This document shows, in pieces, positions 12,920 through 24,357 of a stretch of 64,000 nt of DNA (within the stretch, counting starts at the first letter, position 1; the number at the start of each line of letters is the position of its first letter). The notes beneath the pieces were generated by a model that did no database searches, was not told the DNA's origin, and was given only the letters and a program-made list of their open reading frames with translations. The DNA comes from Diphasiastrum complanatum. Lineage: Eukaryota > Streptophyta > Lycopodiopsida > Lycopodiales > Lycopodiaceae. The DNA lies in assembly GCA_029204225.1 (NCBI GenBank), contig CM055100.1:9958000-10021999 (forward strand). The letters run 5' to 3'. A program made the position numbers and the translations under genes.

Positions 12920-13243
12920 CTGAATGACTAGGTCCGTGATAGCCTCTATCAGGTACTCGTTGTTAGTTTGGATCGGAATTTCAAGTGCAGTCTGGGTTAT
13001 GAAAGGCTTTATCAGGGCTTTTGCCTGACGATGAGAGATGGGCTGGTGGTGACCGGCTGATGGTCGTCGGACAGATGTGCGGCCGCCTGAATGACTAGGT
13101 CCGTGATAGCCTCTATCAAGTACCCGTTGTTAGTTTGGATCAGAATTTCAAGTGTAGTCTGGGTTATGAAAGACTTTATCAGGGCTTTTACGAGACGATG
13201 AGAGATGGGCTGGTGGTCGCCTGCTGATGGTCGTCGGACAGGA
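12911..13243. repeat. 167-bp tandem duplication, two copies
   Basis: The segment starting TGCAGCCACCTGAATGACTA at 12911 is repeated from 13078 (TGCGGCCGCCTGAATGACTA) with only scattered substitutions, ending with the phrase GATGGTCGTCGGACAG. Two adjacent copies with a 167-bp offset indicate a fairly recent tandem duplication inside element-derived sequence. Confidence 0.8.
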
Positions 13244-13249
13244 TGCCGA

Positions 13250-13677
13250 CAGTGACCATCGAGACTGCGTTAATCCATACGACATTCTATCTTGAGACAT
13301 TTAAAATATTCAATGTAGCTTCTTACAGACTCTTCGCGACGCATCTTGATATGTGTGATTTGGATTAATGGACTTTGAGTCAGTTTAGAAGGTTTGAAAC
13401 GCTTGATAAGAGTGTCTTTGAGGGTATTCTAAGAAATAAGATCAGGAACTTCTAGGTTGAGATGCCACTATTTGGCTGTTCCATAGAGCACCATAGGAAA
13501 TAGTTTGAGCTGTTCAATTTCAGAGGTGTCTCCATAGAAGTGACATGCATTATCAAAGTCTTGAAGAAATCTAACCGGGTCAGATTCTCCAATGAACTTT
13601 GGTGCAACAATGCATGAGAATCTGTGTTCTAGACGTGAAGGTGCAGGATTAGAAGATTCAGCACAATATCTTGACAT
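13250..13677 (-). pseudogene. Ty3/gypsy gag fragment
   Basis: The minus-strand frame starting at 13677 reads SNPAPSRLEHRF...VAPKFIGESDPVRFLQDFD, the typical N-terminal capsid region of plant Ty3/gypsy gag. Related sequence continues leftwards after frame breaks (LIKRFKPSK, then REESVRSYIEYF), matching the rest of a retrotransposon gag domain. No zinc knuckle, protease or polymerase follows. A candidate primer-binding site for this element lies at 15498-15511 on the same strand. It is a remnant, interrupted by stops. Confidence 0.7.
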
Positions 13678-13879
13678 GATGCAGAATCAGGAATAGAATA
13701 ATAGCACAAATAATCAGTACAACATTGTACTTGGCCACAAAAGGTCAAAAAGGTGGTTTACTTGCAAGATAGTGAATTTGAACAAGAATCTATACTTTTC
13801 TAGAGTAACAAAATTCGCAGACAAGAGTAGAACTCGCAAACAGACTGTTGAATCGGAATACGGTACTCACAAATTTTGA

Positions 13880-14751
13880 AAGAGAATTTTCATTGACAAA
13901 ATATGGATTTTTTAAATATTTTTTGGATTTTTTGTAAAGGACAAAATTTGTAGAGAATATATAGAAATCGTTCAGACTGTGGGCGATTTTCTAATATGGT
14001 CGACGAATTCTGATATTGAATTTTTTTTTTTTTAAGAATTTGCTGGAAATCGTGCACACTGTGGACGATTTTGTGGTATGGTCCACAATTACTGATAGGG
14101 AGTTTTCATTGACAAAATGTGAATTTTTTAATTTTTTTGGATTTTTTGTAAAGAACAATTCGTAGAGGATGTATAGAAATCGTTCAGACTGTGGTCAATT
14201 TCGTGGTATGATCGGCGAATTTTGACTTGGAGACCGAGGCTTTGGCCGAAGAAAGTACGGATGACAGATTCTGCCATGATGTACGAGTTTTTTTTTTTTT
14301 TTTTTTAAATTCGCTGGAAATCATACACACTGTGGATGATTTCATGGTATGGTCCACGATTTCTGATAGGGAATTTTCACTAACAAAATGTGAATTTTTT
14401 ATTTTTTGGATTTTTTGGACAAAATTCGAGGATGTATAAAAATCGTTTAGATTGTGAGCGATTTCATGGTACGGTCGGCGAATTCTAATACTGAAATTTT
14501 TTTTTCTGATTTTTTTTTTTAATTTTTAATTTTAATTTTTAGAATTCGCTAGAAATCGTTCAGACTTCGAATGATTTCATGGTATGGTCGGCAAATAAAA
14601 AGTTTTTACAGACAAAATATGGATTTTCTTAGTTTTTTTGGAATTTTTTTGCAAAGACAAAATTTGTAGAAGATGTATAGAAGTCATTCAGATTGTGGGC
14701 AATTTCTTAATATGGTCAGCGAATTTTGACACTAAATTTTTTTTTTTTTGA

Positions 14752-14787
<36 letters not shown>

Positions 14788-15010
14788 TTGCTAGAAATCA
14801 TGCATACTATGGACGATTTCGTGGTATGGTCCACGATTTCTAATAGGACGTTTTCATTGACAAAATGTGAATTTTATAATTTTTTTGGATTTTTTGGAAA
14901 GGACAGAATTCATAGAGGATGTATAGAAATCGTTCAGATTGTGAGAAATTTCGTGGTATGGTCGGCGAATTTTGATACGGAGGTTTTGCTGACAGATAAG
15001 GATAATAGTG
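13880..15010. repeat. Higher-order tandem array, ~240-bp unit
   Basis: The phrase TATAGAA(A/G)TC(G/A)TT(C/T)AGA begins near 13961, 14172, 14437, 14678 and 14921, spacings of 211-265 bp. Between these lies a related sub-repeat, GGAAATC(G/A)T(G/A)CACACTGTGGA, near 14051, 14314 and 14792. Each subunit continues with a TGGTATGGTC(G/C)-type phrase and a T-rich tract. The array is therefore a dimeric repeat of two ~120-bp subunits. An (AT) run interrupts it at 14757-14782. It lies between the gag fragment and the candidate primer-binding site, so it may be the untranslated leader of the older gypsy element. Confidence 0.7.
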
Positions 15011-15019
15011 AAAAAAAGT

Positions 15020-15497
15020 GATTCTCTGACAGAAAACAAGCTAAATCTCTGAAATAGAATTCGCGGAGCTGTTGGAGGACTAATCTTTTATAGATCTAGC
15101 CTCAGTGACGCCGACGAATTTTGACCCAAAAATTTGGGTGGAAAACAAAGGATTTTGACAGTAAAACAATGGGTTTTCGAAAAATCTGAGCAGAGTCAGA
15201 AATCGCAGAGGTGGTAGGATGAAAGATGATGTTTTGTTATGGCTGCAAACAGCCCGACAAATTCTAATATACTTGGTTGGTCAAAAAAAAGGTCACTTGG
15301 GTCATTTCTTTCAAAGAAAATGCCCAAGTTGATACTTTTGTTGCTTCTCCCCGGGTTGATAGGTTGCTCATCAGCCCGTGTAGGACCTGGAGAGAAATCT
15401 TGTGCTGTAGTGTGAAGGAAAATACTAGGCAAGCATATACACAAGCAAGTTAGTAAGAAAGAAAACAAGTTATGTAAGAAAAAAAAAACTTAGAAAG
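15020..15497. other. Probable untranslated leader of older gypsy element
   Basis: No gene recognised. A 90-codon minus-strand ORF at 15196-15468 begins with a hydrophobic segment but has no family match. Its place between a candidate primer-binding site and the tandem array suggests element leader sequence. Confidence 0.35.
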
Positions 15498-15943
15498 CGA
15501 CAACGACACCAATGTTGGAAGTAAGTCTATTTTCTACAGTGGCTAGGTCTAAAGAGAGTTTCGTGCATAGTATAGTGGTAGACCGGTTGTCCACCTTCTA
15601 AGTTCTACAAAGCTTAACTATTGTGAAATAAAAACATAAGTGAAAAGGGAGCACCAAGGCTTCCCAACTGGTGCTTGGAATGGAAACTAAAAAAGGTGTG
15701 GCTAAGGCGGTACCCAACTGGCCATTACTTTGAAAAATAAATGAATTTGCTAAGGCGGTACCCATGTAGCAAGTATCATCAGTAAACTAGGTTTGTTAAG
15801 GCTTCCCAACTAGCAAACCATAAAACTAATACTAACTCCCAAAGGGAAATGGAAATATAAATTGCGGCTAAACTAAGCATAAAGCAATTAAAAACATGCC
15901 ACAATAAAAACCAATGAAAGGAGGCAAGAGGAGGCCCGAGCAC
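15498..15943 (-). mobile_element. Candidate PBS and LTR end of an older gypsy element
   Basis: Read on the minus strand, an LTR ending ...CCAACA is followed by TTGGTGTCGTTGTCGC (15498-15513). This resembles the TGGCGCCGTTGCCG Asp-tRNA primer site of Tat/Athila-type gypsy elements after C-to-T changes. On the plus strand the LTR would start TGTTGGAAG at 15513 and run right until the insertion of the younger element at 15943. Short repeats of GCTAAGGCGGTACCCA(A/T) occur inside it. The other end of this LTR was not found with confidence; it may lie beyond 22883. Confidence 0.45.
15939..15943. repeat. Target-site duplication, left copy (AGCAC)
   Basis: AGCAC flanks the left LTR. The same five bases occur at 22878-22882, directly after the right LTR. 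A 5-bp duplication is normal for Ty3/gypsy insertion. Confidence 0.75.
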
Positions 15944-17020
15944 TTTTACAGTAGAGGTGAGAAAGTCCTCCAAATCCAAGGTAGAGCCTCCAAATGTCCT
16001 CCAAGCAACCTGCAAGCTTCAAGATGCTCCCCAACTCCAAGCTAGGATGCCTCCACCTACAAGTAAGGATCTACAAGCCTCAAAGGATTTCCGCTCCACC
16101 TGTGTCCCTACTCTTTAAACACAAAGATAGATAACAAGCTGGCCTCAAGTATTCACCACCCAACCATAGCTAGATCCAAGCTCCAAGCAAGACCTATCCA
16201 GCACCCCCTTGCTAACTATAAACAAATCACAAGCATACCACAACACTCCATAACATACTCAAGATCCAAACCTTACTTATGTCCCATACCATAAGCAAGA
16301 TCCAAACCTCAAGCATACTACCACAAGAAAGCACTCTACACACTAGTAGCAACACTAGAGCATAAACAAAGCAAACAAGAGAGATCTCTCCCCCCAATGG
16401 GCGCCCTACTACCCTCATATAGATGGCCCATGGACCCCTCCAATGCACTATGGAGTTCCATGCTCATCCAATGAGAGAGAGAGAAGCCTAGGGGAGTTAA
16501 AGAATCTCCAAGAGCCTCCATAGGCTTATGGAATGTCAAGAGACTCCTTCCATAACCTATGACTCTTTGAATGCCTTTCTTGTGGGAGTTGGGAACTCAA
16601 TGGACACTTTAGAAGGGCGCCCTCCTACTAGGTCCCATTGTCCAAGTTGTGCAAGTATACTTTGGTCCTAGACCAATAAAGTGATATGGTTCAAGGTTGA
16701 GGCCCAAGGTTTAGAAAAATAGTCATCCAATGACTTTCTAACACCTCACTAGGTTCCATACCTCCATCCAAGACATAGACACCTACCTGCCCTTTACTAA
16801 GGACACTAGTACCTTAATCTAAGACACCTACCCTTAATACTAAGGGTACCCCTTGTCCAAGGGTCACGTGACTCCCTACCTCTAACTAAGATATAGTCAC
16901 TTGTCTGTCCTTATCCAAGGGCACATACCCTTAATCCTAAGGGTACCTTGCCATTTAGCCCCCAATACTAAATGGACTATTAGGGGTCTGAAGTACTGCT
17001 AGTTACATAGGTATGTAGCA
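15944..17020 (-). repeat. 3' LTR of the gypsy element
   Basis: It aligns end to end with 21804-22877, sharing long phrases such as GTAGAGGTGA(G)AAAGTCCTCC and CTTGTGGGAGTTGG. On the minus strand it starts TGCTACATACC, against TGTTACATACC in the partner LTR. The coding region runs 18 bp into it. Confidence 0.9.
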
Positions 17021-18266
17021 TTCCTTCCCCCTAAACTTAAATTTTTCCCGTAGAGTTCTCTGCCGGCTACTAACAATCGCCTCAGGTTCAAGTGGTCCAC
17101 TCACAGACTCATCACGAAGAAGTTCCACTAGATCTTCCACGAGGACCAGGGTCTCTCCAACCCCCAATGAGGATTTCAACTTACTAACGTGGAAAACATG
17201 ATGAATTCCAATGTTAGCTGGAAGTTCTAGTTTGTATGCGACCTTGTTTATCACTTGGATAACCTTAAAAGGACCGCAATACCTAGGTGCCAACTTTGCA
17301 CACTTAATAGTTTTCAAGCCCCTAGAGTGACTAGGGACTCTCAAAAACACCCAGTCGTTGACCATGAATACCTTGTGCTTCCGAGATAGATCAACATAGT
17401 GCCTTGCCCTGTCCTGGGCACTTCTTATGCTATATTTAGCCAGCTATAACATTTTTTGCATATCCGCAAGAAAATCAGTTGCGGCTTGAACCCGTAGGTT
17501 TTTCATGCCAACACTAATTGGTGATCGAGCTTGAAAACCATACATAAGCATGAAAGGGCTGAATCCGATCTCGTTGAATGTTTTGCATTGTTATATGCAA
17601 ATTCCCCCAGTAGAAGGTACTGTTCCCAATCAGACTGCCGATGGCCCACATATGCTCGAAGCATATCCTCCATCATCTGATTGGTCCTTTTCGTTTGACC
17701 GTCTGATTCTGGATGATCTGTGGAACTCAAACTTAAAGTTGTTTCCAACCTTTCAAATACTGCTTGCCAAAAATTCCCAGTGAATTTTGGGTCACGGTCA
17801 CTGACAATATTGCAAGGCAGCCCTACAGTCGAAAAAGCTTCTCAACAAACAGTTGAGCTAGTTCTGAAGCTTTAACAGAAGTTTTCGTTCGGATAAATTG
17901 AGCAAACTTTGTAAGTCTGTCAACAATGACCCAAACCAAATCTTGGCCCTTCCCTGTACATGGAAGCCCGACCACAAAATTCATAGATATACTTTCCCAC
18001 TTTCCGGTAGGAATATCTAAAGGATGTAATAGGCCACTAGCTCTTAGCCTCTCTGCTTTATTTAACTGGCACTTAGTACATTTAAATACATAGGCCTCTA
18101 CCAGACTTTTCATCTTAGGCCACCAAAATTGCTTTTGAACTAAGTCAAGTGTTCTTTGTATACCCGGATGTCCTGCACATGGACTATCATGACACTCATG
18201 CAAGATTTGGGCCCTTACAGTGTCATTCTCCGGTACACACACCTTTTCTTTACGAAACAAAATCAT
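17003..18266 (-). pseudogene. Gypsy integrase with truncated chromodomain-like C-terminus
   Basis: The 18266-17823 frame shows the HHCC zinc module (HECHDSPCAGHPG ... FKCTKCQLNK) and the start of the catalytic core. A separate frame at 17748-17503 contains STDHPESDGQTKR and the catalytic Glu in TNQMMEDMLRAY. The third piece (17365-17003) has the usual LAPRYCGPFKV...IHHVFHVSKLK C-terminal fold and PEAIVSSRQRTLR, which normally opens a chromodomain; it stops about 15 residues later. The stop lies inside the 3' LTR. Frame changes between pieces mean no intact integrase is made. Confidence 0.85.
17021..17033 (-). promoter_or_regulatory. Polypurine tract
   Basis: On the minus strand the sequence TAGGGGGAAGGAA directly precedes the 3' LTR start TGCTACATACC. 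This is the standard position and composition of the plus-strand DNA synthesis primer. Confidence 0.8.
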
Positions 18267-18269
18267 GTT

Positions 18270-19280
18270 TCGTATTAGGAAATTCGTTTCAGTCTTTCCC
18301 TAATTTGAGGAATCTTGCAAACCTGAATCGACCCCCGAAAGTACTTGTTGCCAATACTTTCCAAAAAAAGAATCGGACTCATATAGTCCTTGAAGAGACT
18401 GAAACAACTCCGGTTTTTTAACAGTAAAGCACAACTGATTAATAACCGGTAACCGACTCAAAGCATCCGCTAGAGTATTTGACTTCCTTTACAATAACGT
18501 ATATTGAAGAGTCTGATGATCCGTCAAAACTTCAAATCTGGCTCCTTACAAATAATGTCATCAAATTTTCAAGGAATGAACAATTGCAAACAGTTCCTTC
18601 TCATAGGTACAATACCTAGACTGAGCAGGATTGAGTTTCTTGCTTTCATAAGCCACATGATGTCCATCCTGCATCAAAACAGCTCCAATAGCATAATCAC
18701 TAGCATCGGTCCTAACCACAAAAGTCTTATTAGGATCGCCAATGATTAGTATTGGTGCCGAAGTGACACTTTTCTTAAGCAACTCAAAACAATTATTCAT
18801 ATCCTCCGTCCACACCACTAGTGGACTCTTAGCCCTCCGGCTTAGCTTCTTATAGCCTTTCAAGGCCTGGGTAAGGGGAAATGCCAATCGAGCAAATTGG
18901 GGAATATGCCGACGAAAAAATCCCACAAACCCCAAGAAAGACTTGATTTCTCGAACTGTGGTGAGAATAGGCCAATCAATAACCCTCTGGATACAATCAG
19001 CCTCAATCTCCACCCCCCGTTCGAAAATCTTATGCCCCAAGTAGGACAATTCCTTAGCAGAAAAGTCACACTTAGACTCCTTGGCAAAAAGCTTTTCCCT
19101 TCTTAGAATGTCCAAGACAATCCTAAGATGCTCTTTATGTTCCGCCAAACTCTTACTGAACACTAGGATATCATCTAAGAATACCACTACAAATCTTCCC
19201 AAATATGGCCTGAATAAATCATTCATCATTTGTTGAAAAGTTGCCGGTGCATTGGTCAAACCAAAAGGCAACACCAAACA
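18270..19280 (-). pseudogene. Gypsy reverse transcriptase and RNase H, N-terminus deleted
   Basis: The frame from about 19277 to 18561 begins at LVLPFGLTNAPATFQ, carries the catalytic VVFLDDILVFSKS and continues through the RT thumb into RNase H (VVRTDASDYAIGAVLMQDG, then YCTYEKELFAIVHSL). The rest of RNase H lies in another frame to about 18270. The RT finger region that should precede LPFGLTNAP is missing: upstream sequence passes directly from a NELRQEFNDV-like linker, with a stop codon at the junction. The polymerase cannot be functional as it stands. Confidence 0.88.
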
Positions 19281-19628
19281 TCATTGAACTCCTGCCTAAG
19301 TTCATTATAGGCTTCAAATTCTCTAGTGTTCTCACTAGGTATATTCATGGCATTTATGTTAAGTTCTTCATCATTGCAGCAAATGATATCATTATGAAAA
19401 CATAAATAAACTTTAAACCAGACTTGATCTTAATTAAAGAATTCTCATGCATAAAAGATAAAGATTTCTCAACAAAATCAATTCTCAATGATTTGTTCTT
19501 GTCAAAATGCCATTGTTGCCCAAGAACAATATCTACATTAGCTAATTGAACAACATGGAATTCTAGTTTTTCAGAATAACTGAATGTGCAATTCTACATC
19601 AAGAACAATAAAATCCATCAAATCGGAA

Positions 19629-20759
19629 TTACTTCCCGATGCCATTGTCACACGGTATTTTTTTCTCACTTTTTTTGGTAGGAAGGTTTAGCGTCTGCAC
19701 CAAATTTACATTAATAAAGTTATGAGTGGATCCCGTGTCAAAAAGAACATTAACAACTTGATCATTAACTTCACCTTTAATGCAAATAAGATCATTAGGA
19801 CCAAAAACTAAAGAACTAAGGAAACAAACATCCATCTCATTACTTCGAGATAGATTACCTAAGGTTGAAGCTTGTTTTTTGACGCAATCACGTGCAAGGT
19901 GACCCTCGCCATTGCACTTGAAGCACATGTTCTTCTTACGAGCTTCAGCTTTATCATTGCCACCATGATGGTTTTTAAAGTTTTTCTTGGTTTTCTTAGG
20001 ATTGTTGGAATTGGGATGTGTTTCATTAACATTTTCCCTATCCTTCCTCTTAAATTGAAACATTTTTTCTGCTCATTAGGCTGTTGACCCCTAGGTGGCT
20101 TAGGTGTGTCATCAAAGTATTTTGCAGCCCTAATAGCATCTTCTAGGGTTTTTGGATGGTTCCTACGAACATCCACTTGATAATCTCTTGGTAACCCATC
20201 AATAAACATTAACATTTGTACCTTAGGTGGAATATCACTATAAAGTAGATTCAGGCACTCATGAAAATCTTGAATAAACTGTTCCAAACCTTTATTCATG
20301 ATTAGATGACTCAACTTTTGGAAGTGTTCATAGTCATCTAAAAGTGGTAGAAAATAATCCTTAAAAAGCTTTCAAAAATCATCCCATGTACAAGGTTGAT
20401 TGCCCTTTGCAACTAAGTCATCCCACCAAACTAAGGCTCTTCCGTCAAGGAACATAGTGACAGTGGATAACTTCTCAGATTCCGGGAATTGGTTCATGGC
20501 AAAGTATTTGTTCCAAACATTCAGCCAAGAACTTACCACTTGTAAGTTCCTATCCTTCTTCTCCCCCTTAAACACTTTTATAGGGAACTACATGCTTCTT
20601 CTGATTGGCTAACCTAGACTCTAAGTCTTGGTTTCTTTGATTACTTTCAAGAAGCTGCTTATTAGTGGCTTGAATTTGTTGGTATAATAGTTCAAGAGCT
20701 TGTGCCACATTGGATGGGTTTGATAGATCAAATGTTGGGTTTTCATTGGTTTGATCCAT
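19629..20759 (-). pseudogene. Gypsy gag-protease with zinc knuckle
   Basis: The start Met at 20759 opens a gag beginning MDQTNENPTFDL with a coiled-coil-like stretch (LELLYQQIQATNKQLLESN). Three frames must be joined: 20759-20568, 20575-20372 (capsid, FLDGRALVWWDDLV) and 20314-19629. The last contains the CCHC knuckle CFKCNGEGHLARDC and the aspartic protease motif VNVLFDTGSTHNFI. Gag packages the RNA and the protease cleaves the polyprotein. At least two frame disruptions inactivate it. Confidence 0.85.
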
Positions 20760-21790
20760 TGGGGTTGCTTGTGTGTTTTCCTATTATGCAAATACAACAA
20801 CAAGTGCTCAAATTAGAATGATAGAAATGCTTCAATTGTTACATCCGATGCAAATAAAAAGCATTTACTTCTATTCATTCAATCTTATTGTTTGTAAGCT
20901 CAATCCAAGCCTACTATTTGCAAGCTTCATCCAAGCTTAGGAAGAAAATAACATCAAGCTATATTTGCCTTAGTCAAAAGCAAAAATGAAAATCAAATCT
21001 TTATGTAAACTTCAATTAACTAATCCAAGCTAATGTTTACATAAAGTTCCCATTCCCATTCCCAGTCCAATTCTATTTGTCATTTCAAAAGCAACCAAAG
21101 TTTTCACATTTCTCACTACTCTAGATTTTCAAAACCAAGAAATTAGTGTCTAGAAATGGATAACTAATGAAGCTTTATGAAAACTTCAATTTTCAGATCT
21201 GATTTTCAGATTTACAGGTCTGAAAATCAGAACTTCAAATTGACAAAAAATAGAATTTCAAAACTTGTTTTATGCACAAAGTTACACTACCATTCCCTTC
21301 CTACATTGTCATCTTCATGAAACTAGGAGATAGAAAGGTGTAACTAATGAAGTTTGAATGAAAACTTCACTTTTCAGATTTACAAGTCTGAAAAATAGAA
21401 CTTCAAAATGAAAATCAGAACTTCAAATACTTCATTTATGCAAAAAAAAAAAACACTAGTTTTGATCAAAACACATAGCTAGAATCAATCTTTTTGCCAA
21501 AAAAATTTGTGTATGTAGAGGAAGACTTCCTCTACCCATCCCACAAATCTTTTTTCAGAACTTTAAAAACCCAAAGCCCACTTTAAAACTTCTCTAACAT
21601 GATAAAAAATCAGCCCCTAAACAATTCTATAAGGATCACTACTCTCTTCCAAAGAGAACTAGATTCATTGGGTACTTCAACTACAAGCTTCCTACAACTA
21701 GAAAAGCCTATAATCTTCCCCAAAAAAAAATTTAGTGGGTGATCTTAATAGAACTTGAAGAAGGTTAGAAAGGTTACCATCCTTTGTCTA
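20760..21790 (-). other. Untranslated leader of the gypsy element
   Basis: About 1 kb between PBS and gag, AT-rich and without a coding signal. It holds internal repetition: TCATTTATGC/TTTTATGCA and GAACTTCAAA(A/T) phrases recur around 21180-21440. Confidence 0.6.
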
Positions 21791-21802
21791 GCTCTGATAC
21801 CA
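21791..21802 (-). promoter_or_regulatory. Primer-binding site of the gypsy element
   Basis: On the minus strand TGGTATCAGAGC follows the 5' LTR after one base. It is a perfect 12-base match to the common plant initiator Met-tRNA primer site. Confidence 0.88.
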
Positions 21803-21803
21803 C

Positions 21804-22877
21804 TTTTACAAGTAGAGGTGAGGAAGTCCTCCAAATCCAAGGTAGAGCCTCCAAATGTCCTCCAAGCAACCTGCAAGCTTCAAGATGCTCCCCAACTCCA
21901 AGCTAGGATGCCTCCACCTGCAAGTAAGGATCTGCAAGCCTCCAAGGATCTCTCCTCCACTCGTGTCCCTACTCTTTAAACACAAAGATAGATAACAAGT
22001 TGGCCTCAAGTATTCACCACCCAACCATAGCTAGATCCAAGCTCCAAGCAAGACCTATCTAGCACCCCCTTGCTAACCATAAACAAATCACAAGCATACC
22101 ACAACACTCCATAGCATACTCAAGATCCAAACCCTACTTATGTCCCATACCATAAGCAAGATCCAAACCTCAAACATACTACCACAAGAAAGCACTCTAC
22201 ACACTAGTAGCAACACTAGAGCATAAGCAAAACAAACAAGAGATCTCTCTCCCCCAATGGACGCCCTACTACCCTCATATAGATGGCCCATGGACCCCTC
22301 CAATGCACTATGGAGTTCCATGCTCATCCAATGAGAGAGAGAGAAGCCTAGGGGAGTTAAAGAATCTCCAAGAGCCTCCATAGGCTTATGGAATGTCAAG
22401 AGACTCCTTCCATAACCTATGACTCTTTGAATGCCTTTCTTGTGGGAGTTGGAAACTCAATGGACACTTGAAGGGAGCCCTCCTACTAGGTCCCATTGCC
22501 CAAGTTGTGCAAGTATACTTTGGTCCTAGACCAATAAAATGATATGGTTCAAGGTTGAGATCCAAGGTTTAGAAAAATAGTCATCCAATGACTTTCTAAC
22601 ACCTCACTAAGTTCCATACCTCCATCCAAGGCATAGACACCTACCTGCCCTTAACCAAGGACACTAGTACCTTAATCTAAGGCACCTACCCTTAATACTT
22701 AGGGTACCCCTTATCCAAGGGTCACGTGACTCCCTACCTCTAACTAAGGTGTAGTTACTTGCATGCCCTTATCCAAGGGCACATACCCTTAATCCTAAGG
22801 GTACCTTGCCATTTAGCCTCGAACATTAAATGACTATTAGGGGTCTGAAGTACTGCTAGTTACATAGGTATGTAACA
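21804..22877 (-). repeat. 5' LTR of the gypsy element
   Basis: This 1074-bp LTR aligns with 15944-17020 with only scattered substitutions and small indels. It starts TGTTACATACC on the minus strand and is followed on the plus strand by AGCAC (22878-22882), the right target duplication. Confidence 0.9.
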
Positions 22878-22882
22878 AGCAC

Positions 22883-24150
22883 CCTCCCTCAACCTATGTA
22901 CCTTCCAATGGGAACACAATGAAATTGCAAGATAATCTCAAATTGTTATTTTACAAGAGAAATGCCTTTCTTCTTATAGCAAGAAGGGCCTTCCATAAGC
23001 TTCTACTAACTTATGGGATTAATTTCTAAAACTTGCAATTCTAAGACTTCTAAACTTCTCAACTTCTAACTTAGAAAGCCTAAGACTCTAAACTTAGAAC
23101 TCAAGATAGCTTAGAATCTTTTATTTTCTAAGCTTAAGTTTCTAAATTTAAGTTCTCTAAGTTAAGTTTTCTAATTTAGAAGTTTAGAACGTAATTAAGT
23201 TTCTACCCATGGACTTACAATACACATGCCATGGTAGGAGTTTAGTAATAAGTACTCACAGTGGACTTACAATACACATGCCACGGTGTTTTATTTTACT
23301 TTAATTTTACTTTATTGCTAACATTGATGGTATTTCACGCTGGATCACCTGCTTGGTGCCAGAGTCATCAGAAGATGAGGAGGCCATATTAGCAGTGATA
23401 GTTAAAGTTAGTTACAAAGAAAAAGTGATAAAAAATAAGAAAAAACAGTGGGAATGACAAAAGTGATGGAAATGAGAAAAATAGTGAAAAACAGGAAGTG
23501 GCTAGTAGGAAAGGTGGTTTAGAGCACAGATCTAGGTTCAGAGTATTAGAGGATGACTTGTATGTGTAGAACAACTGATCAGACAAATCTTGATTCTACT
23601 AACAAAGCGCGCAGTTTACTTGACAAAGGATGAGAAAGAAACGAATGCAAACTCGAAACATTTCTATTCGTGATCAACCTCAAAGGATTCAAAAAATTTT
23701 ATCTTGCTTAAAACTCAAAAGATTCGCGAAACAGTTTCTTGTAGAAGCTCGTGGTTTCTTGCTGAAGTTTGAAAGATTCACGAACATATTATTCACGAAA
23801 TATTTTGTTTCTTGTTTAAACCTCAGATGTCGCAAAATTGTCGTGAACAATTCGTGAGATCTTCTAATTCTTCTTCGAGCTCAAAGATTGTCATCCGTCA
23901 CAAACAATTCGTGAAACACAAAAATGTCGCAAAGAGACAAGTGTCGCGAACAATTCGCGACACACAAAGCTGTGACGAAGAGATGGACTGTTGTGAAATA
24001 ATTTGCGAACAGAAATTATTCGACCCTAGAAACAGAGCATCTATTTCAATATCAACCATCGTAAACGGTTAGATCTACTGTTGCAGAATTAAAAGGCCAA
24101 AAGACCTATAATTAAATGGCCAAAAGCCTTGTCTTGTAGCAATATAAATA
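22883..24150. other. Element-derived sequence, no gene
   Basis: From 22883 to about 23250 the sequence repeats phrases around CTTAGAA and TCTAAACTT and may be the rest of the older LTR interrupted at 15943. A duplicated phrase, GGACTTACAATACACATGCCA, starts at 23212 and 23262. A perfect 10-bp-stem hairpin, GTGTCGCGAA-CAA-TTCGCGACAC, lies at 23941-23963. It sits among several TTCGTGAA/TTCGCGAA phrases (23700-24010). Confidence 0.4.
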
Positions 24151-24357
24151 CATGTGGTGCAATTTGATGATTGGCTTCCCTCTTGGTCCTATCTAGACCT
24201 GAATCCCTCTTGGATCTTGTTGGATCTTCTCTTATCTTGCCAGATCTGGCTGAATCTTTTTGGATCTAGCTTGATCTGTATTGATCTTTCTAGATCTGGC
24301 TGTGATGGCCTTACAGATGAACTTTTCGTAACATGCCATCACCAACCTGGATCTATC

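Larger units (their letters stand above)
15944..22877 (-). mobile_element. Ty3/gypsy LTR retrotransposon, near full length
   Basis: The 6.93-kb element is bounded by two LTRs of about 1.07 kb and AGCAC target duplications. In minus-strand order it has the 5' LTR (21804-22877), a Met-tRNA-type PBS (21791-21802), a leader, gag, protease, RT, RNase H, integrase, a polypurine tract (17021-17033) and the 3' LTR (15944-17020). Gene order with integrase last and the FLDD-type RT place it in Ty3/gypsy. A truncated chromodomain-like C-terminus suggests the chromovirus group. Frameshifts and an RT deletion make it non-autonomous. The LTRs are very alike over their whole length, so insertion was comparatively recent. 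Confidence 0.9.
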
